Notes: generated by a model from the sequence alone, not told the origin. A stretch of 64,000 nt of DNA from Rhizorhabdus dicambivorans (GCF_002355275.1 NZ_CP023449.1:4318001-4382000); one strand, 5' to 3'. Positions 16,174 through 25,695 are shown, counted from the stretch's first letter. Made by a program: numbers and translations.

Positions 16174-17217
16174 TTACCGAATGCCCAGCGCAGCCTTGAT
16201 CGACGCCCAGTCGACCAGCTTGAAATTCTGCGCGCGGGGCATGTTGCGCCCATCCTGGACGACGAGCAGCCCGCCCGGATAGGCGGTGCCGAAATCGCCC
16301 ATGGCGAAATCGATCCCGTCGGTTTCCTCGGTCGATCCGACCGCGCCCGCCGTCACCCGGAAGCGTCCGACATAGCTGTCGTCCGACAGGCGGAAGACGG
16401 CATAGGCGTTGTCGCCCTGGCTGGAGACGAGCAGATAGCCGCCGTCCCCATCCCCCTCGGGCGCGATCGCCACGCCCTCGGTATCGGCGACGATCCGGTA
16501 ACCATCGGCCGCCGCCATCCTGACCGGCGCCGTGTCGCCGCCGGGCCGGGCGTCGAAGCGCCACAGCCCCATATCCTCCTCGGCCACATAGAGACGATGG
16601 GTGCGCTCATCGACCGTGCAGCCCTCGGACTGGGTGGCGAGCTTCATCGTCCGCACGATGCTGGCTCGGGGCGCGTCGCCCAGGCTGAGGGCGACCTGCC
16701 GGATGGTGCCGTCCTTGATCACGTTGAACGCGAACAGCACATCGCCCTCGCGGTAGAGGCAGATGCCATAGGCCTCGCCCGGCCCCACCGCGAGCTTGCC
16801 GAGCGGGACCAGGCTGGCGCTCGCCGGATCGAGCCGGAACAGTGCCAGCTTCGCGTTCCGCGGATCGTTGCGGTCGCTCGCCGCGACGATGATCCCCGCG
16901 GCCCCCATGTCGCGCAGGTCAACGTTGTTGACCCGGCCGGCATCGATGAAGAAACGCTGCCGGCCTTCCAGGTCATAGACGTAGAGCCCCGCCTTCTTGT
17001 CGGTGCCGACGATCAGGCTGGCGGCCGGATCGGCCGGATTGCGCCAGATCGCGGGATCGTCGGCAGCGTCGGCATTGGCGGTGCCGACCGCCTGGGTCTC
17101 GCCCTTCGCCTGCACCGATGCGGTCGGCGCAGGCGAAATGGCGGGGCGTGTCGCGGTGGTCGCGCACCCTGCCAGCGACAGCAGGGCGATCAGCGGCACG
17201 GTGCGGGCCATCGTCAT
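16174..17217 (-). CDS. Phytase-like beta-propeller lipoprotein (3-phytase family)
   Basis: A 347-residue protein with a lipoprotein signal (LLSLAGC, lipid cysteine at residue 18). The body has the pattern of the phytase (myo-inositol-hexakisphosphate 3-phosphohydrolase) beta-propeller: DDPAIW near residue 51, VGTDKKAGLYVYDLEG, DLRDMG, ASDRND, AYGICLY, EGCTVDE, LYVAEEDMGLW, DTEGVAI and a late DGIDFAM. The acidic residues in these blades bind calcium and phosphate in the family. It would release phosphate from phytate at the cell surface. Its ATG overlaps the stop of the upstream TonB-dependent receptor (TGATG), so they are coupled. The pairing of a receptor with a phytase points to uptake of inositol phosphates or their products. 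Confidence 0.88.
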   Translation of the reverse strand: MTMARTVPLIALLSLAGCATTATRPAISPAPTASVQAKGETQAVGTANADAADDPAIWRNPADPAASLIVGTDKKAGLYVYDLEGRQRFFIDAGRVNNVDLRDMGAAGIIVAASDRNDPRNAKLALFRLDPASASLVPLGKLAVGPGEAYGICLYREGDVLFAFNVIKDGTIRQVALSLGDAPRASIVRTMKLATQSEGCTVDERTHRLYVAEEDMGLWRFDARPGGDTAPVRMAAADGYRIVADTEGVAIAPEGDGDGGYLLVSSQGDNAYAVFRLSDDSYVGRFRVTAGAVGSTEETDGIDFAMGDFGTAYPGGLLVVQDGRNMPRAQNFKLVDWASIKAALGIR

Positions 17218-19991
17218 CAGAAGTTGACGCGGATGCCGCCCGAGTAGCGGCGGCCGAACCGCTCCCACTCGATCGTCTGGATGCTGCTGCGCGCCGTCGG
17301 CGTGCCAGTTGCGGTCAGCAGCTTGCCCGGTTCCGAATAGCGCCGGCCCGGCTTGTTGAGCACATTCTGCGCGTCGAAGTAGATTTCGAAGTTCGGTGTG
17401 ACCGCATAGCGGGCCGAGATGTCCATCTCGTCGTCGGCCGCCCAATAAGTGTCGCCGCCATCGGTCAGGTCGTCGACGATCTCGTCCAGCCAGGCGCTGC
17501 GGCGCTGATACTGGACGCGGACCGACAGGCCGTATTTCTCATAATAGGCGCCGACATTGTAGACCACCTTGGATGTGCCGGGCAGCTGCACCCTGCGCGC
17601 CGGAACCGCGCCGATCGCCGGCTTGGTCACCTTGCTGTCATTCAGGGTGAGGTTCGCCGAGACGCCGAAGCCGCCCATCCAGTCGGGCAGGCCGAGATTG
17701 CCGGTCCATGGCTCGAGCTGCAGCTGCGCGGCCGCCTCGGCGCCGAAGATGCGCCCGTCGCCGCCATTGGCGATGCCGGTGAAGATATAGGCCGAGCGGT
17801 CGATGCCGTTGCTGTCCAGCGCGTTCGAACCGAAGGTGCGCGCCTGGCGATACAGCACGTCCTTCACCTTCTTGTAGAAGGCGCCAACCATCAGATAGCC
17901 CTGCGGCTTCACATACCATTCGAAATAGCCGTCGACACCATAGGCGCGCTCGGGCTTGACCGCCGGGTTGCCGCCCGAGATCGTCTGGTTGGTGTCGCTC
18001 ACCACCACATTGGGGCGAAGATCGTCATAATCGGCGCGCGCCGCGCCCGAGTTGAACGAGATGCGCAGCTTCTTGCTGTCGTCGACATTGTAATTGAGGT
18101 GCAGGCTCGGGAAGGCCAGCGTCTGGCTCGACGTCGCTGTGACCAGCCCGGTGGTGGTGCCGACGTTGGCGATCGCCTGGCCGCGATTCTTCAGATGCTC
18201 GATGCGGACGCCGCCCAGGATCGAACCCCAGTCATATTTCACGGTGCCCATGATGAAGCCCGCATAGACCTCCTCGCGGACGTCGTAATTATTGGCGGCG
18301 TTGGGCGTGAAGGCGAAGCCCGCGCGCGCCGCCTTGGATACGTCGCGCATCTTCGCGGTGTCGAAATAGTGGAAGCTGTAGCCGAGCGGGATCTTGCCCT
18401 GAAACGGGGTGTTCAGCGAGAACTGGTTATAGTCGCTCGGCAGCCCGACGGCGGCGAACTGCGCGGCGGTGTTGAGCAGGATCTGGTTCTCGTCCGCCAC
18501 CTTGGTCCGCCGGTCGAACTGGAAGCCCGCCTTCAGCACGGCCTCGCCGCCGAACAGCCCGGTCTCGCGGGTCAGCACCGCCTTGCCGGTATAGGCCTTG
18601 GTGGTGTCGATCGCGTCGAGCACCAGCAGCGACGATGGCGGCTTGGTGAAGCTGTCGACATTGTTCACCTGCCCGCCGGCCGAAAAGCGCGTCGGGCCCG
18701 CCAGCGGGTTGGTGGTGAACAGGGTCAGCACCGAATGGTTGCGGTCGCTGAAGTCATAGCTGACGGTGGGGCGCGCGGTGCGCGTGCCGGGGCTGTCCCA
18801 GCTGACTTCGCCGACGATCGAGCGGTCGTCCTTCGACCGGGTGAAGTTGCCGAGCCAGCTCAGCTTCCAGCCGTCGGCGAAATCATGGTCGCCCGCCAGC
18901 GTGTTGGTGAAGATCGACTGGCGGAACGCGCGCAGGGTCGAGCGCTGGCGGATGTCGACGCCATAGACCGTGCCCTTCTGCGGGGTGTTGCCGGTACAGA
19001 CATCGGCATAGCCGCTGGTCGTCGGGGTCGGGTTGAAGGCCGTCGGGCAGGCCGCGGCGCTGGCGACGAGGTCGCCCTGGCGATCGTCGAGGTCGAAGCG
19101 GTAATTGTCGCGCGCCTCGTCGTCGGTGAAGATGGTGTAGACCGAGCGCAGCGAGATCATGTTGTCCGCATCGGGCCTGTAGTCGAGCCGGCCGGAGACC
19201 GACCAGTTCTTGCGGGTCAGCCGGTACAGCTTGTTCTCGGCCTCCGCGGCCCAAAAGCGGGTCGCGGCGCCGGGACGCTGGTCCTGGCTCACGCGCTCAT
19301 AGTCGGTCTCGAAATTGTCGGTGATCATCGCGCGCTCATAATAGCTGCCCGACACCACCACGCCGATCTCGCCCTCGCCCACCTTGAACCGGTCGGAGAT
19401 GACGGCCGAGCCTTCATATTGCTTGCGGTCGCCCAGTTCTGCGATGCCATAGCCCGCCTTGCCGGCAACGTGCAGCCCCGGATAGTCGAAGCCCGAGCGG
19501 GTGATGATGTTGACGTTGCCCGCCACCGTCTCGCCCGGCATCTCGGGCGTCACCGCCTTCGACACGATGATCTGCGACGCGATCGCCGAAGGGGTCGAAT
19601 CGAAGCGCGCATCGCGGCCTTCCGGGCTGACCACGTTGATCCCGTCGAACGACAGCGTCGTCCACCTTTTGGGCGCGCCGCGCAGATTGATGTAGCGGGC
19701 CTGGCCCTGGTCGCGCTCGACGCTGACGCCGGGCAGGCGGCTGGTCGCTTGGGCGATGTTCTGGTCGGGCAGGCGGCCGACGCCATCGGCGGCGGCGACA
19801 GCGACCAGCGAGTCGGTGTTCTGCTGGATGGTCAGCGCCGCCGCTTCCGATTCCGCGATCGGCCGCGATCCGGTGACGACGATGATCCCCTCGTCCCCGC
19901 CCGCGTCGGCGCCCGGCGCGGTCTGCGCCAGCGCGGGCGCCACGGCGACCATGCTGATGCCGGCCAGAAGAATATGGAATCTCGATGTCAT
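17217..19991 (-). CDS. TonB-dependent receptor coupled to phytase
   Basis: A 924-residue outer-membrane receptor. A signal peptide ends near residue 22 (ALAQ). The plug domain (about 45-165) includes VGRLPDQNIAQATSRLPGVSVERDQGQ and RYINLRG, and the barrel ends in the terminal Phe of IRVNF. The sequence is of the large TonB receptor class used by Caulobacter and sphingomonads for carbohydrates and other complex ligands (TIGR01782-like). The N-terminal VTGSRP region may be the TonB box. Its neighbour makes phytate-derived compounds the likely ligand (inference). The start at 19991 has its RBS (GGGGGG) inside a hairpin. No plain Pho box was identified. Confidence 0.9.
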   Translation of the reverse strand: MTSRFHILLAGISMVAVAPALAQTAPGADAGGDEGIIVVTGSRPIAESEAAALTIQQNTDSLVAVAAADGVGRLPDQNIAQATSRLPGVSVERDQGQARYINLRGAPKRWTTLSFDGINVVSPEGRDARFDSTPSAIASQIIVSKAVTPEMPGETVAGNVNIITRSGFDYPGLHVAGKAGYGIAELGDRKQYEGSAVISDRFKVGEGEIGVVVSGSYYERAMITDNFETDYERVSQDQRPGAATRFWAAEAENKLYRLTRKNWSVSGRLDYRPDADNMISLRSVYTIFTDDEARDNYRFDLDDRQGDLVASAAACPTAFNPTPTTSGYADVCTGNTPQKGTVYGVDIRQRSTLRAFRQSIFTNTLAGDHDFADGWKLSWLGNFTRSKDDRSIVGEVSWDSPGTRTARPTVSYDFSDRNHSVLTLFTTNPLAGPTRFSAGGQVNNVDSFTKPPSSLLVLDAIDTTKAYTGKAVLTRETGLFGGEAVLKAGFQFDRRTKVADENQILLNTAAQFAAVGLPSDYNQFSLNTPFQGKIPLGYSFHYFDTAKMRDVSKAARAGFAFTPNAANNYDVREEVYAGFIMGTVKYDWGSILGGVRIEHLKNRGQAIANVGTTTGLVTATSSQTLAFPSLHLNYNVDDSKKLRISFNSGAARADYDDLRPNVVVSDTNQTISGGNPAVKPERAYGVDGYFEWYVKPQGYLMVGAFYKKVKDVLYRQARTFGSNALDSNGIDRSAYIFTGIANGGDGRIFGAEAAAQLQLEPWTGNLGLPDWMGGFGVSANLTLNDSKVTKPAIGAVPARRVQLPGTSKVVYNVGAYYEKYGLSVRVQYQRRSAWLDEIVDDLTDGGDTYWAADDEMDISARYAVTPNFEIYFDAQNVLNKPGRRYSEPGKLLTATGTPTARSSIQTIEWERFGRRYSGGIRVNF

Positions 19992-19994
19992 GAC

Positions 19995-20023
19995 GCCCCC
20001 CGAATGGATCTCGTTTCGGGGGC
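19995..20023 (-). promoter_or_regulatory. Leader hairpin covering the receptor RBS
   Basis: CCCCCGAA (19997-20004) pairs with TTCGGGGG (20015-20022) across a 10-base loop. On the minus strand the 3' arm is the G-rich RBS 4-5 bases before the receptor ATG, so folding would block ribosome binding. Confidence 0.55.
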
Positions 20024-20100
20024 CTGCCTAGGGACGCTCGCTGACAGTCGGATTGCAGCTATATGACTCTTTTGCGGCGCAACATGGCGCTGCCGTCAAC

Positions 20101-21147
20101 CTATCTGCGCATGAATCCCATCCAGCGCAGGAACAGATAGGTCGCGCCCGCCGTGCCCAGCGCCAGCAGCGTCGCCAGCAGCGTGCCGTGCGGCGCCTGC
20201 GCCCAGGGCAGGCCGCCGGTGTTCATCCCGAAAAGGCCGGTGACGAAGGTCGCCGGCAGCATCAGCGCGGTCATGATCGAGAGCACGTAGAGATTCTGGT
20301 TGGTGCGCTGGTCGACCGAGATGTCGATCTCCTCGCGCAGCTGGTGGATCTGCCGCTGCACGCCCAGCGCGTCGGCACCCAGCGCCTGGATACGCTGGTT
20401 GAGCCGCTCGACCGTCGCCAGCATCGCCTCCGGCAGGTCCTCGTCGCCCTCCAGCCGGCGGAACACCGCGCGCAGCCCATCGAGCATGCGGTTGACCATC
20501 GCCAGCCGCCGCCGGATGCCGATCAGCCCATGGGTGCTGGGCGAATGGCGCCCGTCGAGGAAGGCGTCCTCGGCGCGCTGCACGTCCAGACCCAACTCGC
20601 GCACCACCGCCGCGATCCCTTCGGAGACGGTACCGATCAGCAGGTCGAGCGCGTCGCCCGGTTCCTCGATGCCCGGGCCCCGTGCCAGCTTCTGCCGCAC
20701 GACATCGGCCGAGCGGATCGGATGGAGCCGCGCCGTGATCATCATCTCCGGGGTCAGCGCGAAGCGCAGCACGCCCACCTGCGAACTGTCGCTGCGTTCG
20801 AAATCGCGCTCGAAATCGTGGATGACGCAGCCGACCGCGCCGCCTTCGACGATGGCGCGCTGGTGGCTGTCGGACGCGACCATCATCTCGCGCACATCCT
20901 CGGGCAGCGCCTCCAGCCGGCTGATCCAGCTTGCGCTGCCCTGGTGGGCAAGGCTCAGGTGGAGCCAGCGGAACCCGCTCGTCTCGGCATCGCAGGTCTC
21001 GATCGCCCGCGCGCCATGATCGCCAAGGTCGAATGCCCAGATCAGCCCGGGCCCGGCGGCGCCGAAGGGCGGCCGGAAGGCTTTGCCAGTGCCCTGATCC
21101 TGCTCCGCCAAGCCGGCTTTCCCCCGAATTCGAAGTGATTCTTCCAT
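20101..21147 (-). CDS. CorA/ZntB-family divalent cation transporter
   Basis: A 348-residue protein with a long cytosolic N-terminal domain (1-285), mostly helical, and two C-terminal membrane segments (about 288-306 and 322-341). The signature GMNTGGLP follows TM1 (Gly307-Met-Asn); this GMN plus GGLP form is typical of the ZntB branch, which moves zinc, rather than the GMN-FxxMPE loop of CorA. It works as a homopentamer in the inner membrane in known members. The start at 21147 (MEESLRIRG) was picked because upstream in-frame sequence is low-complexity and not conserved. It is divergent from the glycosyltransferase-like gene. No metal regulator lies nearby. Confidence 0.88.
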   Translation of the reverse strand: MEESLRIRGKAGLAEQDQGTGKAFRPPFGAAGPGLIWAFDLGDHGARAIETCDAETSGFRWLHLSLAHQGSASWISRLEALPEDVREMMVASDSHQRAIVEGGAVGCVIHDFERDFERSDSSQVGVLRFALTPEMMITARLHPIRSADVVRQKLARGPGIEEPGDALDLLIGTVSEGIAAVVRELGLDVQRAEDAFLDGRHSPSTHGLIGIRRRLAMVNRMLDGLRAVFRRLEGDEDLPEAMLATVERLNQRIQALGADALGVQRQIHQLREEIDISVDQRTNQNLYVLSIMTALMLPATFVTGLFGMNTGGLPWAQAPHGTLLATLLALGTAGATYLFLRWMGFMRR

Positions 21148-21222
21148 AGCACAGCGCCCGGCGGTAACGGAACGGGCGAGTGAGGCTGGCGCAGCGTTCC
21201 GGACGCGGTAGAAGCGTTCGCG

Positions 21223-22623
21223 ATGTCCGACCGCCCTTTCCCCATCGATCCGCTTCCGCGCCGCAGCCTGTGGGCGGTGCTGGCGGCGGCTGCGGCGATC
21301 GGGCTGGCGTTGCGGATCGCGGCCGCCCAGGGGGATTATTGGCTCGACGAGGCCTGGTCGCTGCTGTTCGCGCGCGAGGCGCGATCGCCCGGCGACGTCT
21401 TCTTCGCGATCAACCACGACAATAATCACTTCCTCAACACGCTCTGGCTCCAGCTGGTCGGCTGGGGCGGATCGCCGCTGCTCGGCCGGGCGCTGTCGAT
21501 CGCCTGCGGCACCGCCGGCGTGGTGGTCGCCGGACTGATCGGGGCGCGGCGCGGGCTGCGGGGCGCGGCGCTCGCGGCCTCGCTGTTCGCGGTCTCGCCG
21601 ATCCTCGTCACCTATGGATCGGAGGCGCGCGGCTATGCGCCGATGCTGCTGGCGCTGCTCTGCGCGATCCGCATCGTCGACCGCGAACTGTTCGGCGTGC
21701 CGGTTCGCCACGCGCCCCTGCTACTCGGCATCGCCACGCTGGCCGGCATGCTCGCCCATGCCTCGATGCTGTTCGGCGTCGCCGCGCTCAGCGGCTGGGT
21801 CGCGATCGAACAGGGGCGCCGGCTGGGCCACGCGGCGGGCGCGCTCGCCACCCTACGGCTGATGGGCCGCGCGGTCGCCGCCGTGCTCGCGGTGCTGCTG
21901 ATCGTCGCGGCGGGCGCCGCCGCCAGCCCCGAAGGCTTCCGCATGGGCAGCCTCGCGCCGTTCGACTGGCCGGCCTTCGTCGATGCGCTCGATCATATGC
22001 TGGCCTTCACCATCGGCTGGCCGCTGCTGGTCGGGCCCTGGCTGATCTTCTTCCTGTTCCTGCCGCTCGGCCTGCGGCGGGCGCCGCTCCTGTCGGAACG
22101 CGCGCCTTTCCACCTGCTCGCCATCCTCGGCCTGCCGCTGCTGGTCGCCATCCTCGAACCCGGCAACAGCGCCTTCCCGCGCTATTATCTGCTCAGCGCG
22201 GTCGCGCTGCTCCTGCTGCTGGCGGAACTGGCGGCGGTGCGGGGCCGGGCGGCGCGCCTGCTGTTCGGCGCGGTGATGATCGGCAGCCTGATCCTCGACG
22301 GGCACATTATCGCGAATCTGCGCGGCGATCCCGGCCTGGCGATCGAGGTGATGAGCCAGCGGGCGCCCGATGGCGGCGCGGTGATGCTCCAGGCCGAACG
22401 CGACGGCCCCGTGCTGGAGGCCGCCGCTTCGCGGCGCGCCTATCCCCTGATCCTCACCAATGACTGCGCCGAGGCCCGCTTCTACTATATCGCCGACAAC
22501 GGCACTCAGCCCTTCCCGCTCGCCGCGCTGCGCTGCGGCGCCGCCTTCCAGCCGATCGCGGGGCGCGATCTCGATGGACTGTCCAGCCAGGCCTGGCAGC
22601 TTTACGAGCGGGTGGATCGATGA
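21223..22623 (+). CDS. Polytopic GT-C glycosyltransferase-like membrane protein
   Basis: A 466-residue protein with about ten hydrophobic segments and an acidic first periplasmic loop, DYWLDEAWSLLFA (38-50). The Asp-Glu pair there is the catalytic-type motif of GT39/ArnT-like GT-C enzymes, which use polyprenyl-phosphate sugars. The C-terminal 90 residues form a small soluble domain. It may glycosylate lipids or proteins on the periplasmic side. The next gene starts within its stop codon (ATGA), and the chain of overlaps goes on to a sigma factor, so all are one operon. The donor and acceptor are unknown. Confidence 0.75.
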   Translation: MSDRPFPIDPLPRRSLWAVLAAAAAIGLALRIAAAQGDYWLDEAWSLLFAREARSPGDVFFAINHDNNHFLNTLWLQLVGWGGSPLLGRALSIACGTAGVVVAGLIGARRGLRGAALAASLFAVSPILVTYGSEARGYAPMLLALLCAIRIVDRELFGVPVRHAPLLLGIATLAGMLAHASMLFGVAALSGWVAIEQGRRLGHAAGALATLRLMGRAVAAVLAVLLIVAAGAAASPEGFRMGSLAPFDWPAFVDALDHMLAFTIGWPLLVGPWLIFFLFLPLGLRRAPLLSERAPFHLLAILGLPLLVAILEPGNSAFPRYYLLSAVALLLLLAELAAVRGRAARLLFGAVMIGSLILDGHIIANLRGDPGLAIEVMSQRAPDGGAVMLQAERDGPVLEAAASRRAYPLILTNDCAEARFYYIADNGTQPFPLAALRCGAAFQPIAGRDLDGLSSQAWQLYERVDR

Positions 22624-24203
22624 ACCCGGGCCACAGCATCGGTTGGTGGCGGCGCCCCGGCCCGCTGGCGGCGATCCTGCTCGTCCTGCTGGCGCCGCTG
22701 CTGCTGCCGGGCCTGCCGCCGCTCACCGATCTGCCCGGCCATGTCGGCCGCTGGCATATCGCGACGGCGGACCCCGCCTCGCCGCTCCACCGATATTATG
22801 CGGTCCACTGGGCGTGGATGGGCAATCTCGGCACCGATCTGATCGCCCTGCCGCTGATCCCGTTGGTCGGCCCGGTCGCGGCGGCGCGGCTGATCGCCGG
22901 GCTGATCCTCCTGCTCACCGGCGCGGCGCTGCTGTGGCTGTCGCGCGAAGTGCATGGCCGGGTCGCCCCGTCGTTGCTGTTCGCGCTGCCCTTCGCCTAT
23001 GGCTGGCCGTTCCAGATGGGCTTCGTCAATTTCGCGCTGGCCCAGGCGCTCGGCTTCGCCGCGTTGGCGCTCTGGCTTCGGCTCGCGCGGGCCGGGCGGC
23101 TCCGCCTGCGCGCCCTGCTGTTCGCGCCGGTCGGCCTGGTCCTGTGGACCGCGCACAGCTTCGGCTGGGGCATGTTCGGGCTGATGGCCTTCGCCGCCGA
23201 GCTGGCACGGCTGCGCGCGCGGGACCATCCCTGGCCCCGCGCGATCGGCTGCGCGGTCGTCGCCTGCCTCCCGCTCGCTCTCCCGGCGCTGGTGATGGCG
23301 CTCGGCCGGCCGGCCGGTGCACGGGCCAGCGAGACTGGCGACTGGTTCAACATGGGCGCCAAATTCCTCTGGCTGCTGTCCTCGCTGCGTGACCGCTGGC
23401 AGGCGTTCGACATCGCCTCGCTGCTGGCCCCGCTGATGCTGATCTACATCGCCGCGCGCGACCGGCGGCTGGGCTTCTCCGCCCTGCTCGGCTGGCCCGC
23501 GCTCGCCTGTGCCGCCGCTTTCCTGCTGCTGCCCCGGCTGCTCCTCGGCGGCTCCTATGTCGACATGCGCATGGCACCGGCGATCTGGATGCTGGCGCTG
23601 CTCGCCATCAGGCCACCCGAGACCGCACGCCTCGCCCGGATGATCGCGCTCGCCGGCCTCGCCTTCGTCGCGGTGCGCACCGCCGGCACCATGATCAGCT
23701 TCGCGCAGCGCGGTGCCGAGCAGCGCGCCGAGCTGTCGGCGCTCCCCGCCATCCCGCGCGGCGCGGCGGTGCTGGCGCTGGTCGCGCGGCCCTGCCTCAC
23801 CCCCTGGTCGGACATCCGGCCCGAGCATCTTGCCGCTTATGCGATCCTGACGCGCGACGCCTTCGTCAACGAACAATGGGCGATTCCCGGCCAGCATTAT
23901 CTGACGATCCGGCATCGCCGCGCCATGCCCTTCGTCGCCGATCCCAGCCAGCTCGCCTATCCAGACGGCTGCAGGGAACAGGGCCACGGCCTGTCGCATG
24001 CCCTGGCCGGCTTTCCGCGCGCCGCCTTCACCCATCTCTGGATCATCGGCCATCGGCTGGCCGACCCAAGGAAATCGGGTCTCGTCACCGTCTGGAGCAA
24101 TGGCAGATCGGGGCTGTATCAAGTGGTTGGCACGGCAGCCATGCCGCGTGTAGAGCCCCAGCCTGAATATAGGGTTCGGAGAGGCGAGCGAGCGGGGACA
24201 TGA
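22620..24203 (+). CDS. Large polytopic membrane protein, possible GT-C fold
   Basis: A 527-residue protein with about ten to eleven membrane segments. The first periplasmic loop (LPPLTDLPGHVGRWHIA) has the Asp-rich start seen in some GT-C glycosyltransferases, but the family is not certain. The last 130 residues are soluble and include CLTPWSDIRPEHLAAYA and a conserved-looking HYLTIRHRRAMPF. It overlaps its neighbours at both ends by ATGA, so it is co-translated with the upstream GT-C-like gene and the downstream ECF sigma gene. It may act with the upstream protein on the same glycan. No function is proven. Confidence 0.7.
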   Translation: MNPGHSIGWWRRPGPLAAILLVLLAPLLLPGLPPLTDLPGHVGRWHIATADPASPLHRYYAVHWAWMGNLGTDLIALPLIPLVGPVAAARLIAGLILLLTGAALLWLSREVHGRVAPSLLFALPFAYGWPFQMGFVNFALAQALGFAALALWLRLARAGRLRLRALLFAPVGLVLWTAHSFGWGMFGLMAFAAELARLRARDHPWPRAIGCAVVACLPLALPALVMALGRPAGARASETGDWFNMGAKFLWLLSSLRDRWQAFDIASLLAPLMLIYIAARDRRLGFSALLGWPALACAAAFLLLPRLLLGGSYVDMRMAPAIWMLALLAIRPPETARLARMIALAGLAFVAVRTAGTMISFAQRGAEQRAELSALPAIPRGAAVLALVARPCLTPWSDIRPEHLAAYAILTRDAFVNEQWAIPGQHYLTIRHRRAMPFVADPSQLAYPDGCREQGHGLSHALAGFPRAAFTHLWIIGHRLADPRKSGLVTVWSNGRSGLYQVVGTAAMPRVEPQPEYRVRRGERAGT

Positions 24204-24712
24204 GCAGCACCGGCCTGGAGGCCGTCTTCCTGTCGAATCGCGACAAGCTGCTCGGCTTCCTGCGCGCGCATGGTGCGGGCGACGAAGCGGAGGATCTCGT
24301 GCAGCTGCTGTGGCTCAAGATCGCCGCCGCGCCGGGCGGGCCGATCGCGCAGCCGCTTTCCTATCTCTACCGTGCCGCCAACAATCTGATGCTCGACCGC
24401 TACCGCTCGCAGCAGCAGGCGACCCGGCGCGACAAGGACTGGACCGAATCGGCGACCACCGTGCCCGGCACCTCGGACGAACCATCGAGCGAGCGCCGCC
24501 TGATCGCGCGCGAGCAGCTTCGCCTCGCCCAGGAAGCGCTCGACGGGCTGGGCCAGCGCACCGCCGCGATTTTTCGCCGGCACCGTATCGATGGGGTCGG
24601 CCAGCGCGATATCGCAACGGAATTCGGGGTCAGCATCAGCACCGTCGAGGCCGACCTGCGCCGTGCCTACAAGGCCATGATCGAACTTAGGGAGAAGTTC
24701 GATGAGGTATGA
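24200..24712 (+). CDS. ECF sigma factor, FecI type
   Basis: A 170-residue sigma-70 family protein. Region 2 spans about 8-75 (DEAEDLVQLLWLKI, LSYLYRAANNLMLDRYRS) and region 4 about 105-160 (RTAAIFRRHRIDGVGQRDIATEFGVSISTVEADLRRA), which reads the -35 element. A FecR gene and a transducer-type receptor follow, so it is the sigma part of a cell-surface signalling system that normally responds to iron-siderophore or other outer-membrane ligands. Its ATG overlaps the stop of the large membrane-protein gene, an unusual place for a FecI gene. Confidence 0.9.
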   Translation: MSSTGLEAVFLSNRDKLLGFLRAHGAGDEAEDLVQLLWLKIAAAPGGPIAQPLSYLYRAANNLMLDRYRSQQQATRRDKDWTESATTVPGTSDEPSSERRLIAREQLRLAQEALDGLGQRTAAIFRRHRIDGVGQRDIATEFGVSISTVEADLRRAYKAMIELREKFDEV

Positions 24713-24750
24713 GGCGATCGACTCCGTCTGCTTGTCGGGGAGCCAATCAC

Positions 24751-25695
24751 ATGGCTGAGGACTGGCACGATATGGATGATGCGGCGATCGACTGGATAGT
24801 CCGCCTGCGCGATCCCGGCTTTGACGGCTGGGAGGCGTTCGGGGCGTGGCTTGCCGCCGATCCGGCGCATGCCGAGGCCTATCACCGGCTCGCCCTCGCC
24901 GATCAGGACATGGGCGATCTGGTGAAGGCCGTGCCGGCGCCGGTCGTCGCCCCGGTCGTCGGACTGCCGCCCGTGCGGCGGACGATCACCCGCCGCACCT
25001 GGCTGGGCGGCGCGATCGCCGCTTCGGTCGCCGGGCTGATCGGCTTCGGCGTGATAGAGCGCCAGCCCGCTTTCTATCCGGTCGAAACCGCGCCCGGCGT
25101 GCGCCGCACCGTCACGCTGGAGGATGGCAGCCGGATCGCGCTCAACGGCGGCACCCGCGTGCTGCTCGACCGCAAGGACGCCCGTTTCGCGACCCTGGAG
25201 CGGGGCGAGGCGCTGTTCGATGTCGTCCATGACGACGATGCCCCGTTCAAGGTCGCGGTCGGCGATGCGACCTTGGTCGATGTCGGCACCCGCTTCAACG
25301 TGCTGCGCGAAGGCAAGGTTACCGCCGTGCAGGTCGCCGAGGGCGCGGTGATCTACAATCCCGACAATGAAGCGGTCCGCCTCGATGCGGGCCAGGCCCT
25401 GCGCGCGCTCGACGGAGACGCGCATCTCCAGCTCGCGGCGGTCTCGCCCGCCGCCGTCGCCGGATGGCGCGAAGGCCGGCTGATCTATGATGGCCAGCCG
25501 ATGACGGAGATAGCCGCCGATCTGGCGCGCTGGTCGGGCCAACCGGTCCGTGCCGATCCGCGGCTTGCCGAGCGGCGCTTCCGCGGCGTATTGAGCTTGG
25601 GAGACGGTGACGATATCGTCCGCCTCGCCCCGTTGCTGGATGTCGATGTCCGGCGCGACGGCGGAACATGGATATTAGCGCCCCGCACGCAGTGA
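24751..25695 (+). CDS. FecR-type anti-sigma regulator
   Basis: A 314-residue inner-membrane regulator. The N-terminal cytosolic part (AIDWIVRLRDPGFDGWEAFGAWLAADPAHAEAY) is the DUF4880 sigma-binding region. One membrane helix lies at about 87-105 (GGAIAASVAGLIGFG), and the periplasmic FecR domain follows (RRTVTLEDGSRIALNGGTRV, GDATLVDVGTRFNVLREGKVTAVQVAEG). It ends in a short secretin/STN-like tail (MTEIAADLARWSGQPV). It relays the receptor signal to the sigma factor. Start 24751 has GGGGAG upstream; a coupled start at 24709, overlapping the sigma stop, is possible. Confidence 0.9.
   Translation: MAEDWHDMDDAAIDWIVRLRDPGFDGWEAFGAWLAADPAHAEAYHRLALADQDMGDLVKAVPAPVVAPVVGLPPVRRTITRRTWLGGAIAASVAGLIGFGVIERQPAFYPVETAPGVRRTVTLEDGSRIALNGGTRVLLDRKDARFATLERGEALFDVVHDDDAPFKVAVGDATLVDVGTRFNVLREGKVTAVQVAEGAVIYNPDNEAVRLDAGQALRALDGDAHLQLAAVSPAAVAGWREGRLIYDGQPMTEIAADLARWSGQPVRADPRLAERRFRGVLSLGDGDDIVRLAPLLDVDVRRDGGTWILAPRTQ

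Noticed and set aside
20030-20060. Possible Pho box before the receptor-phytase operon
   Set aside because: Only one CTGTCA half-site is seen on the minus strand, and the second half at 11-bp spacing is not there.
14077-20066. Two overlapping long plus-strand frames opposite the phytase, receptor and hydrolase genes
   Set aside because: Both are antisense shadows: no domains, biased composition, and they span several real genes on the other strand.
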